Shown here piece after piece: positions 58,094-64,000 of a stretch of DNA of 64,000 bases. This stretch comes from Herbaspirillum sp. DW155 (GTDB lineage Bacteria; Pseudomonadota; Gammaproteobacteria; Burkholderiales; Burkholderiaceae_D): the NCBI RefSeq assembly GCF_037076565.1, contig NZ_AP029028.1, positions 5,410,945 through 5,474,944 on the forward strand, written 5' to 3'. The translations under genes were made by a program, and so were the position numbers. How positions within the stretch are numbered: position 1 is the stretch's first letter; the number at the start of each line of letters is the position of its first letter. A model generated the notes under the pieces. That model did not search any database. It was not told where the DNA came from and saw only the letters and a program-made list of their open reading frames with translations.

Positions 58094-60130
58094 CTAATTT
58101 TTAGGCGCGCGCTTTTGCACAGCGGCCTTGCCTGGCGGTGGCGCCTGTGGCGCTTTCTTCACTTCTTCCAGTAACTGGCCACATTCGGCCTTCTGGTCGC
58201 CGTCGATGTTGATGAGGGGGAGGATGGCCGTCACCGGGGCCAGCAGCCCCAGTGCTACGGCTCCCCCGGCGCGCAGGGCCAGCATGCCCTTGTCTACCCC
58301 GACATCCGGATTCTTGAAGCTGCCCTTCACATACAGCGGCGAACGCAGCGAGATAATGCGCAGGCCCTTGCTATGAGGATGCACGTTCAGGTCCAGCTGC
58401 TCACGCTTCATGTCGATGCTGCCATCGACCACGATCAGGGCATCTTCGGTATCGAGCAGCAGGGTCTTCACCTTCATCACGCCCTCATGCACCGGTAGGT
58501 CGCCGGCCAGGCAATTGAGCTTGACCTCCTTGTCGCCAAAGAGCTTGCTGATGACCACGTTGCCCACATTCAGGCCCGCCGCCTCCAGCAGGAATTTACT
58601 GATGGCGCCCTGATTGACCAGAACCTTCACTTCGCCATTGGACGAGCCCAACATCGCGGCCACTGAATTGCCGGTCGAGGTGAGGCGGGCATCGCCATTG
58701 ATCTCGCCAAAGCTGGTACGCGAGGCATCGAGCTTGGGATAGAGCTGCTGGATCTTCAGCCTGCGCGCAGAAAGCTTCATATCGGCCTTCATCCGGGCCG
58801 CTTGGCCATCGAGGCGGATAGTGGAGCTGAGATTGCCGCCGGCCACGCCGAAATTGAGCGGGTCCAGTGTCAGTACCTTGTCCTTCAAGATCAGATGCGC
58901 CTGCAAGTCGCTGATGGGCAGGCCCTGCTGGCCAATGATGCGCTTGCCGGTGAAGCGCACGTCGGCATCCAGCGCACCCCAGGCGTCGGTGCTGAAGGTC
59001 TTGACCGGCAATACCTTCTCCGCAGGCTGGCGCTCCTCGGCGCCGCGTTGCGCCTTCTCGGCATTGGAGTCGGCACCGATGAGCGGGGCCAGGTCGTCAA
59101 AGCGCAGCACATTGGAGGTCAGCGCACCGGTCAGTTGCGGGCGCGCACCGCCGGTCAGGTAATCGAGGCTGCCGTTGAGGTCGCTGTCGCCGACCTTGCC
59201 ACTGAAGTCCTGGTAATGCCATTCGCTGCGGTCGCTTCCGATCTTGCCGATGAGGCGGCCCTCCGTCGCAAAGGGCGGCGTTTCCGGCAGCAGCACGCCG
59301 GTCAGCGGATAGAGGTTGCCCATGCTGGCGCCGGAGACGGACAGGCGCAGATCCAGCGCCGCCAGCTCGGCCGGCTTGGTCAGGGTGCCGCGGATGCCGA
59401 TGGCGGTCTTGCCGACCTTGACCTGGGCTTGCAGCGGATAGGGTTGCTGCTGGTCCTGCAGAGAGAGCACGCCACCCGCCTTGCCCTGGCCTGAGACCGG
59501 CGCGCCATTGAAGCTGCCGGCCAGCTTCCAGCCCAGGCCGTAGATCTTCTCCTTGTCCGGGTCGAGGGTATCGATGTCAGCCTTGATGTCGATCTTTTGC
59601 ACGGCGTCATCCAGCGCCAGCTTGCCCTGGCGCAGGCTGATGCGCCCCAGTTGCAGCTGCCAGGCCGAAGGGCCGCTGCTGTCGTTCTTGAACGTCCAGT
59701 TGTTCACAGCCTCGCGGTTGCGCAGCAGCGACACGGATGGACCCTGCACCTCCAGCGAGGGCAATGAAATCTTATGCACAAGCAAAGGTAGCGGATTGAG
59801 GGTGAAGGTCACCTGGCGCACCGTGGCCATCTGCCCCGACGAAGCGAATGCCGCCGGATTGCCCAGTCGCAGGTTCTCGGCCTGCAGCCTGGGCCACGGC
59901 ACCCAGCGCGCCCACCAGCCGGCGGGCGGCGTGCTCGGCTCCGGCCGTTGCCAGTGCAGCGAGAGATTGCCCTCGATGGCGAATTCGCGCCCGGTGGCGG
60001 CGGACACGCGCGCGTTGATCCAGGGCCTGGCCCGGTTCCAGTCGAAGGTGAGGAAGAAGATGATCGCGGCCGCGATCACGACAAAGAGGCTGGCGAGCAG
60101 CCAAAGGAGGATTCTGGTCAGGCGCGGCAT
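58094..60130 (-). CDS. AsmA-family protein
   Basis: The start MPRLTRILLWLLASLFVVIA (60130) has AGGGAAG upstream; an in-frame ATG at 60163 adds eleven residues. The 678-residue protein has one N-terminal membrane anchor (FVVIAAAIIFFLTF) and a long periplasmic beta-rich body with AsmA marks: DWNRARPWINARVSAATGRE, FAIEGNLSLHWQRP, SLEVQGPSVSLLRNREAVNN, and the C-terminal AsmA_2 region SRTSFGEINGDARLTSTGNS. AsmA-like proteins bridge the envelope and are linked to lipid transport and outer-membrane assembly. It is transcribed alone, toward the origin-like region. Confidence 0.9.
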   Translation of the reverse strand: MPRLTRILLWLLASLFVVIAAAIIFFLTFDWNRARPWINARVSAATGREFAIEGNLSLHWQRPEPSTPPAGWWARWVPWPRLQAENLRLGNPAAFASSGQMATVRQVTFTLNPLPLLVHKISLPSLEVQGPSVSLLRNREAVNNWTFKNDSSGPSAWQLQLGRISLRQGKLALDDAVQKIDIKADIDTLDPDKEKIYGLGWKLAGSFNGAPVSGQGKAGGVLSLQDQQQPYPLQAQVKVGKTAIGIRGTLTKPAELAALDLRLSVSGASMGNLYPLTGVLLPETPPFATEGRLIGKIGSDRSEWHYQDFSGKVGDSDLNGSLDYLTGGARPQLTGALTSNVLRFDDLAPLIGADSNAEKAQRGAEERQPAEKVLPVKTFSTDAWGALDADVRFTGKRIIGQQGLPISDLQAHLILKDKVLTLDPLNFGVAGGNLSSTIRLDGQAARMKADMKLSARRLKIQQLYPKLDASRTSFGEINGDARLTSTGNSVAAMLGSSNGEVKVLVNQGAISKFLLEAAGLNVGNVVISKLFGDKEVKLNCLAGDLPVHEGVMKVKTLLLDTEDALIVVDGSIDMKREQLDLNVHPHSKGLRIISLRSPLYVKGSFKNPDVGVDKGMLALRAGGAVALGLLAPVTAILPLINIDGDQKAECGQLLEEVKKAPQAPPPGKAAVQKRAPKN

Positions 60131-60261
60131 CGGATCGGCTTCCCTGGTAGGGGTGTTCAACATGCGCCGATGTCCGCGCGGTCGCGGCTTTCCGGGCGCC
60201 TGTCTCCGGGACGCCTGTGGATGAATCAGTTCGGGGAAGCCGTTTTACCGCGCGCGCTGCA

Positions 60262-61221
60262 TCAGCGCTTCATGTTGATACGACCGAATTCGTCATGGGT
60301 TGTTGCAGACAAGTGCGCGCGCAGCCACTTGTGGGCCGGATTGCGGGCGTCGCGTTCATGCCAGAGCATGTCCACGTGTTCTTCCGGGGTCTGGAAGGGC
60401 AATTCCTTCACCACCAGCGCCTCGGCCATGCCGGTGGCCGCCACCAGGTGGCGCGGCAACACCGTGATGAGTTCGCAACTGGCCACGATGCGCCCGGCCG
60501 TGAAGAACTGGTTCACCGTCAGCAGGATCTTGCGCTCGCGGTTCATGCCCGCCAGTACGTCATCGATCACCGCATGGGGCTTGCCCGACAGGCTCACCAG
60601 CAGGTGGTCGGCACTGCAATAGCTGTCCAGCGTCAGCGGCTGGTTGGCCAGCGGATGGTTCTTGTGCATCACGCAGACATACTGGCCGGTGTAGAGCCGG
60701 GCATGGCTGATCTGGGTCTTGGCCATGCCCTGACCATCAGCCAGCTGCGCGGTCACGCCCGGGAAGAAGCCCACGGCCAGGTCGATGTCGCCGCGCAGGA
60801 GCATGGCGCGCGGGTCTCGGGTGGTCAGCGGCATCATGCGGATCTTGATGCGCGGGGCGTCGCGCATGATGGTGCGCACCAGCGAAGGCAGCCACAGGGC
60901 GGCGGTGGCATCCACCATGGCCATGCGGAAGGTGTTCTGGGCGCGCGAGATGTCGAAGCTTTCCGGCGCGATTACCGCCTCCAGCTCGGAAAGCGCACGG
61001 CGCACCGTGGGCCACAGCTCTTCAGCGCGCGGGGTGGGCTTGACGCCGTGGGCGGTGCGGATCACCAGGTCGTCGTTGAGCGTGTCGCGCAGGCGGCGTA
61101 GCGCATTGGAGACAGCCGGCTGCGTCATGGCCAGCAAATTGGCGGCGCGCGTGAGGTTCTGCTCGGTCATCACGGCGTCGAATACGCGCAACAGATTCAG
61201 GTCCAGGGTCAGAAAGCTCAT
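60262..61221 (-). CDS. LysR-family regulator (NodD/PcpR-like)
   Basis: The 319-residue protein starts MSFLTLDLNLLRVFDAVMTE with the HTH NLTRAANLLAMTQPAVSNAL and then RRLRDTLNDDLVIRTAHGVK. The effector domain includes IRMMPLTTRDPRAMLLRGDI. The MTEQNLTRAANLLAMTQPAV form and the C-terminus resemble the group of LysR regulators often next to aromatic or degradation genes, but no such genes adjoin. Its target is unknown. It is divergent from the small-protein cassette that starts at 61286. Confidence 0.9.
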   Translation of the reverse strand: MSFLTLDLNLLRVFDAVMTEQNLTRAANLLAMTQPAVSNALRRLRDTLNDDLVIRTAHGVKPTPRAEELWPTVRRALSELEAVIAPESFDISRAQNTFRMAMVDATAALWLPSLVRTIMRDAPRIKIRMMPLTTRDPRAMLLRGDIDLAVGFFPGVTAQLADGQGMAKTQISHARLYTGQYVCVMHKNHPLANQPLTLDSYCSADHLLVSLSGKPHAVIDDVLAGMNRERKILLTVNQFFTAGRIVASCELITVLPRHLVAATGMAEALVVKELPFQTPEEHVDMLWHERDARNPAHKWLRAHLSATTHDEFGRINMKR

Positions 61222-61285
61222 AGGGCGGGCCTTTGCGGCGGTAAGGAGAGGCAGGATGCACGCCGGTGATCGCCGGCAGAATGCT

Positions 61286-61310
61286 TATTCACAGATTATA
61301 TAACTGATAT
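61286..61310 (+). promoter_or_regulatory. Conserved 25-bp upstream motif of cassette 1
   Basis: TATTCACA-N5-TATAACTGATAT, followed ten bases later by AAGTGG, is shared exactly with cassette 2 (62140). No standard -35/-10 pair fits, so it may be an activator site or an unusual promoter. Confidence 0.65.
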
Positions 61311-61389
61311 CCGAAACGGAAAGTGGGCAAACAAATGTGAGTTCACTACACTGCAATGCAACATAACACACAACGTCAAGGATCGAATC

Positions 61390-61623
61390 ATGGCAACCAT
61401 CGCACAAAGCACCAACACCACTTTCAAGAGCAAGTTCGCCGTCGTCATGCGCAACATCTTCGTCCACTTCGTGAAGGCCCATGAGCTGCAGGCCGTTGCT
61501 CTGGTCGCCGCCGAACAGGACCGCGCTACCGGTGCCCGCCAGCTGAACCGCATGGCCGACAAGTTCGAAGCCACCCAGCCGAACCTGGCTGCTGAACTGC
61601 GCTTCATCGCTTCGCGCGGCTGA
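61390..61623 (+). CDS. Small basic helical protein, cassette 1
   Basis: The 77-residue protein starts MATIAQSTNTTFKSKFAVVM with AAGGA eight bases upstream. The middle FVKAHELQAVALVAAEQDRA is helical. The C-terminus RQLNRMADKFEATQPNLAAE + LRFIASRG matches the C-terminus of the cassette 2 protein (LNRMANEYSLSQPSFAAELR + NMAARD): LNRMA, QP and AAELR are shared. No signal peptide or named domain is seen. A conserved upstream motif and 3' UTR are shared with cassette 2. The layout resembles the Rhodobacter ccaF1-CcsR unit (small DUF1127 protein plus sRNAs), but the protein is not DUF1127. Confidence 0.8.
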   Translation: MATIAQSTNTTFKSKFAVVMRNIFVHFVKAHELQAVALVAAEQDRATGARQLNRMADKFEATQPNLAAELRFIASRG

Positions 61624-61860
61624 TCGAAGGTTTCTGCTTCACCTGATTCAAGTTTTACCGGTCGCGCATGACATCTGCGTGACCTTGGCGCCAGGCCCCG
61701 AGCGGCTGGCGCGGTAGTGAAGGATTTCGGTAGTTCCCGCCGCGTACGGCGCTTATGTTGACGCTGATTCGATCAACGCGTCAGGACACCGATCCGTTGT
61801 CTCCTCCTCCCTCTTTAGGAAGGATTAACCCCGCAGGCTACGCCTGTGGGGTTTTTTTTC
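61624..61860 (+). ncRNA. Candidate 3'-UTR small RNA, cassette 1
   Basis: The 237-base 3' UTR ends in TGTCTCCTCCTCCCTCTTTA + GGAAGGATTA (61798-61827) and a terminator. The CUCCUCCUCCC run is complementary to Shine-Dalgarno sequences. The last 30 bases before the stem are identical in cassette 2, whereas the UTR between is only partly alike (GTAGT-GAAG and GTAGT are shared). Anti-Shine-Dalgarno loops of this type are known in CcsR (cuckoo) sRNAs of alphaproteobacteria. Expression is unproven. Confidence 0.6.
61829..61859 (+). terminator. Terminator of cassette 1
   Basis: CCCCGCAGGC-TACG-GCCTGTGGGG (10-bp stem with one G-T pair) is followed by eight Ts, directly after the conserved 30-bp segment. 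Confidence 0.92.
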
Positions 61861-62139
61861 GTGGATTGGCCGCGAGGCCGCATCCAGCGGCTTTCCTGCC
61901 TTTGCAGCCTTCATCCGGTGGCGACCGGATGTGAGCGTTTCTGCCAATTTCCGGCATCCAGATATTCACCGCGACAGCCGCCGGCGTCAAACGTTGTTGT
62001 AAATCGGCATCAGCTGCCCCAAGGAAATGGGGGCCGGGGTGCACAGCCGGGCTTGGATGAGGGCGCCGAAGCCCGCTTGAAGCGGGTTTCACGCGAGTTT
62101 TCGCGAGGGTTGACGGGTTTGGCGGGACCAAACGCCGCA

Positions 62140-62164
62140 TATTCACAAACGCTATAACTGATAT
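62140..62164 (+). promoter_or_regulatory. Conserved 25-bp upstream motif of cassette 2
   Basis: TATTCACA-N5-TATAACTGATAT, then AAGTGG ten bases later, is identical in layout to the motif at 61286. It lies 114 bp upstream of the second small-protein gene. Confidence 0.65.
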
Positions 62165-62277
62165 GAGAACTCTAAAGTGGTCACACGGCAACGGAACCCT
62201 CATACTGCGACGCAACAACAGTGAACTTGAACGCCGCGCAGTCGTGTCGCGGTGCAATTATCAGAGGTAGAAATATC

Positions 62278-62595
62278 ATGTCCTTCCTGAACCTGGCCTT
62301 TCCCGCAGAAGCTGCTCTGCCCTTTGCGCAGTCCTTCCTGGGGATGGTGGCGGCGTATGTCCGTCCGGCGCTGGGTCTGGGGGCACTGGTGACGCTGATG
62401 ATGGTGTTCAAGCCGCTGATCCTGGGTCTGGCGCAAGCCGCCGTGCTGCTGGTCAAGCCGCGCAAGTCGCTGGAGCAACGCATCCTGGCGCACAAGTTCA
62501 GCGGCAAGATGATGTTGAACCGCATGGCCAACGAATACAGCCTGTCCCAACCGAGTTTCGCCGCCGAACTGCGCAACATGGCCGCGCGTGACTGA
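62278..62595 (+). CDS. Small membrane-associated protein, cassette 2
   Basis: The start is MSFLNLAFPAEAALPFAQSF (62278) with AGAGG upstream; the 105-residue product is a paralogue of the cassette 1 protein. A hydrophobic stretch (ALGLGALVTLMMVFKPLILG) gives a single membrane segment that cassette 1's protein lacks. The shared C-terminal motif is KMMLNRMANEYSLSQPSFAA + ELRNMAARD. Its basic centre (VKPRKSLEQRILAHKFSGK) could bind RNA or lipid heads; this is speculation. No named family. Confidence 0.8.
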   Translation: MSFLNLAFPAEAALPFAQSFLGMVAAYVRPALGLGALVTLMMVFKPLILGLAQAAVLLVKPRKSLEQRILAHKFSGKMMLNRMANEYSLSQPSFAAELRNMAARD

Positions 62596-62735
62596 ACAAG
62601 TCCCCGCCTGATCGTCGTTCGAGGCCCAACGGCTTCTGGTCGTGTAGTTGAAGTTTTGTAGTACGTACTGTGTCTCCTCCTCCCTCTTTAGGAAGGATTA
62701 GCCCCGCCAGCGCAAGCTCGCGGGGCTTTTTTTTA
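62596..62735 (+). ncRNA. Candidate 3'-UTR small RNA, cassette 2
   Basis: The 75-base UTR carries GTAGT-TGAAG-GTAGT, then the same 30-base anti-Shine-Dalgarno segment (62671-62700) and the terminator GCCCCGC...GCGGGGC with eight Ts. It is shorter than in cassette 1, so the conserved unit is the last ~80 bases. A processed RNA of about 80-140 nt is expected if it is a stable sRNA. Confidence 0.6.
62701..62734 (+). terminator. Terminator of cassette 2
   Basis: GCCCCGC-N12-GCGGGGC is followed by eight Ts. A perfect TTATCCACA box overlaps the T-run's end (62733-62741). Confidence 0.9.
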
Positions 62736-62825
62736 TCCACAGCCGGCGTCTTCGCCGGTCCGGTCCGGGGGCAATCGTGATAACTTGTCCACCCGCCAAT
62801 CATCACAGCCCTACCGCAAGACATC

Positions 62826-63593
62826 ATGTGCCAGCTCCTCGGGATGAACTGCAACACCCCCACCGATATCGTCTTCAGCTTCACCGGCTTCGCCACCCGC
62901 GGCGGACTGACTGATCATCACCGTGATGGCTGGGGCATCGCCTTCTTTGAGGGTTCCGGGGTGCGCACCTTCGTGGACCACCAGGCGGCCGTGGAGTCGC
63001 CGGTGGCCGAGCTGATCAAGCGCTATCCGATCAAGTCGCAGCATGTCATCGCCCACATCCGCAAGGCCACCCAGGGCCGCGTGACGCTGGCCAATTGCCA
63101 TCCCTTCGTGCGCGAACTGTGGGGGCGCTATTGGGTGTTTGCCCACAATGGTGACCTGAAAAACTTCACCCCCGCGCTGGACGGCCCTTTCCGCCCGGTC
63201 GGTACCACCGATAGTGAACTGGCCTTCTGTTTCATCCTGCAGGAGCTGCGCAGGCGCTTCAGCGATACCCTGCCCCGGCTGGCCGAGTTGCGCACGGCGC
63301 TGCGCGAGATCGTCGATGGCATCGCCAGCCATGGCACCTTCAACATGCTGCTCTCGGATGGCTCGGCGCTTTATACCCACTGCTCCACCCACCTCTATTA
63401 CATCGTCCGCCAGCATCCCTTCACGAAGGCCAAGCTCTCCGACGAGGATCTGTCGGTGGACTTTGCCGAAGTCACCACCACCAACGACCGGGTCGCCGTG
63501 ATTGTCACCCAGCCGCTGACTGACAATGAAGTCTGGACGCAATACCAGCCGGGTGAAATGAAGGTCTTTGTCGACGGGGCCGTGGTCGATTGA
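62826..63593 (+). CDS. Class II glutamine amidotransferase (YafJ-like)
   Basis: The 255-residue protein starts MCQLLGMNCNTPTDIVFSFT, whose Cys2 becomes the N-terminal nucleophile after Met removal. GATase_4/YafJ marks are HHRDGWGIAFFEGSGVRTFV, HVIAHIRKATQGRVTLANCH-PF, WVFAHNGDLKNF and TDSELAFCFILQEL. No synthase domain follows, so the acceptor is unknown. It starts 91 bp after cassette 2's terminator and is rightward, toward the presumed dnaA end. Confidence 0.92.
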   Translation: MCQLLGMNCNTPTDIVFSFTGFATRGGLTDHHRDGWGIAFFEGSGVRTFVDHQAAVESPVAELIKRYPIKSQHVIAHIRKATQGRVTLANCHPFVRELWGRYWVFAHNGDLKNFTPALDGPFRPVGTTDSELAFCFILQELRRRFSDTLPRLAELRTALREIVDGIASHGTFNMLLSDGSALYTHCSTHLYYIVRQHPFTKAKLSDEDLSVDFAEVTTTNDRVAVIVTQPLTDNEVWTQYQPGEMKVFVDGAVVD

Positions 63594-64000
63594 GCCGGGG
63601 CCCTGCCGGTAGCGACTTGTCTTATCCACAGCCGGATTTTTCCTTCACCTGACTTGTTCACAGGGAAAATCAGGGACAGGATCGGCGCCCATTCGTGTTT
63701 TGCACAGGCTGTTACAAAAAACATCGTCCCCGTGGATGAGCTTGTCTTTTACATCAGTCATCTACTCTGTCCCCCTATCATCCGCCCCTCAAGCGCCTTT
63801 GCGTATGCCTCAGCAAGACGCTTGCTGCGCAGCCTGTGGATAGATGAAGTTTTTCAGGGATTTTTGCGGATTCGCCTGTGGATAACTTGGGTTTACCGGA
63901 GTAAAATGCGTCCCTCGTTTCGCGCCCGGACACGTTGTCCACAAGGCCCGTCTGGCAGACGCGGCAGGCGGGCGCCGCAATCATCGGACAAGAAAGCTTC
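63594..64000. other. DnaA-box-rich intergenic region, possible dnaA leader
   Basis: No credible gene is seen in these 407 bases. DnaA boxes are TTATCCACA (63622-63630, perfect), TGTGGATAG (63835) and TGTGGATAA (63877-63885, perfect). A promoter-like TGGATA-N17-TAAAAT (63879-63907) overlaps the last box, the arrangement expected of an autoregulated dnaA promoter. dnaA itself would lie beyond the right edge; this is inference. Confidence 0.5.

Larger units (their letters stand above)
61624..62277. other. Non-coding stretch between the two small-protein genes
   Basis: These 654 bases hold cassette 1's 3' UTR, its terminator, about 280 bases of GC-rich sequence with no visible gene, and cassette 2's upstream motif and leader. 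Confidence 0.6.

Noticed and set aside
63908..64000. Open ATG frame at the right edge (MRPSFRARTRCPQG)
   Set aside because: The ATG overlaps the proposed -10 and there is no ribosome site; the residues do not resemble DnaA.

Overview
The window is GC-rich, densely coded bacterial chromosome and looks like an Oxalobacteraceae betaproteobacterium, most likely Herbaspirillum or a close relative. The reasons are the gene order mnmG-rsmG-lipocalin-lysE-parA-parB, a DUF3717 protein, a PHB phasin behind a PhaR/PhbF-like operator, a DUF2917/LysR pair beside lipA-lipB, and an origin region with the AGTAGTAGT tract and TTATCCACA boxes familiar from Burkholderiales. The genus is inference.

Layout. 0-1.4 kb: an EamA exporter and the start of an unidentified protein. 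1.5-3.05 kb: a small AT-richer island with a secreted peptide-like precursor, a 45-aa membrane protein and a periplasmic C39 peptidase. It abuts and truncates metQ, and its precursor gene carries a 268-bp palindromic mobile element in frame. 3-7.8 kb: organosulfur scavenging (NtaA-type monooxygenase and two SfnB-like dehydrogenases). 8-16 kb: DUF3717, patatin, phasin, FAD oxidoreductase, mnmC and an AEC carrier. 16-31 kb: a GGDEF/EAL protein, a CobW metallochaperone, ribA, an alcohol/aldehyde oxidation pair, lipA/lipB with DUF493 and a D-amino acid aminotransferase, and a YddA-type ABC protein. 31-40 kb: a chemoreceptor, an ABC exporter, bglX and opgG.

40-64 kb is origin-proximal. ParB, ParA and two perfect parS sites (45880 and 45977), with a third degenerate one inside mnmG, lie near mnmG/rsmG. 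A Liv-type ABC operon with a GMC oxidoreductase, MmsA and a divergent LysR follows. From 56.7 to 57.85 kb there are two imperfect copies of an oriC-like core (TTATCCACA boxes 158 bp apart in both, GTTAACG, TAGTAGTAG trios, AT-rich tract), offset by about 900 bp and flanking a small ferredoxin gene. Most genes from 40 to 55 kb run leftward, as expected for leading-strand genes left of an origin at about 57 kb. The last 400 bp carries further DnaA boxes and a promoter-like site, so dnaA may start just beyond the right edge.

The three most interesting systems are these. (1) A 268-bp TA-flanked element (2716-2983 and 15875-16142, about 99% identical, plus a 34-bp collapsed copy and a decayed end) built of two long nested hairpins; one copy adds exactly 90 codons inside a signal peptide. 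(2) The secreted precursor / hairpin / 45-aa membrane protein / periplasmic C39 peptidase cassette. (3) Tandem cassettes at 61.3-62.7 kb, each with a shared 25-bp upstream motif, a related small protein, and an identical 30-bp CUCCUCCUCCC-containing 3' segment before a terminator, suggesting anti-Shine-Dalgarno small RNAs made from the 3' UTRs.
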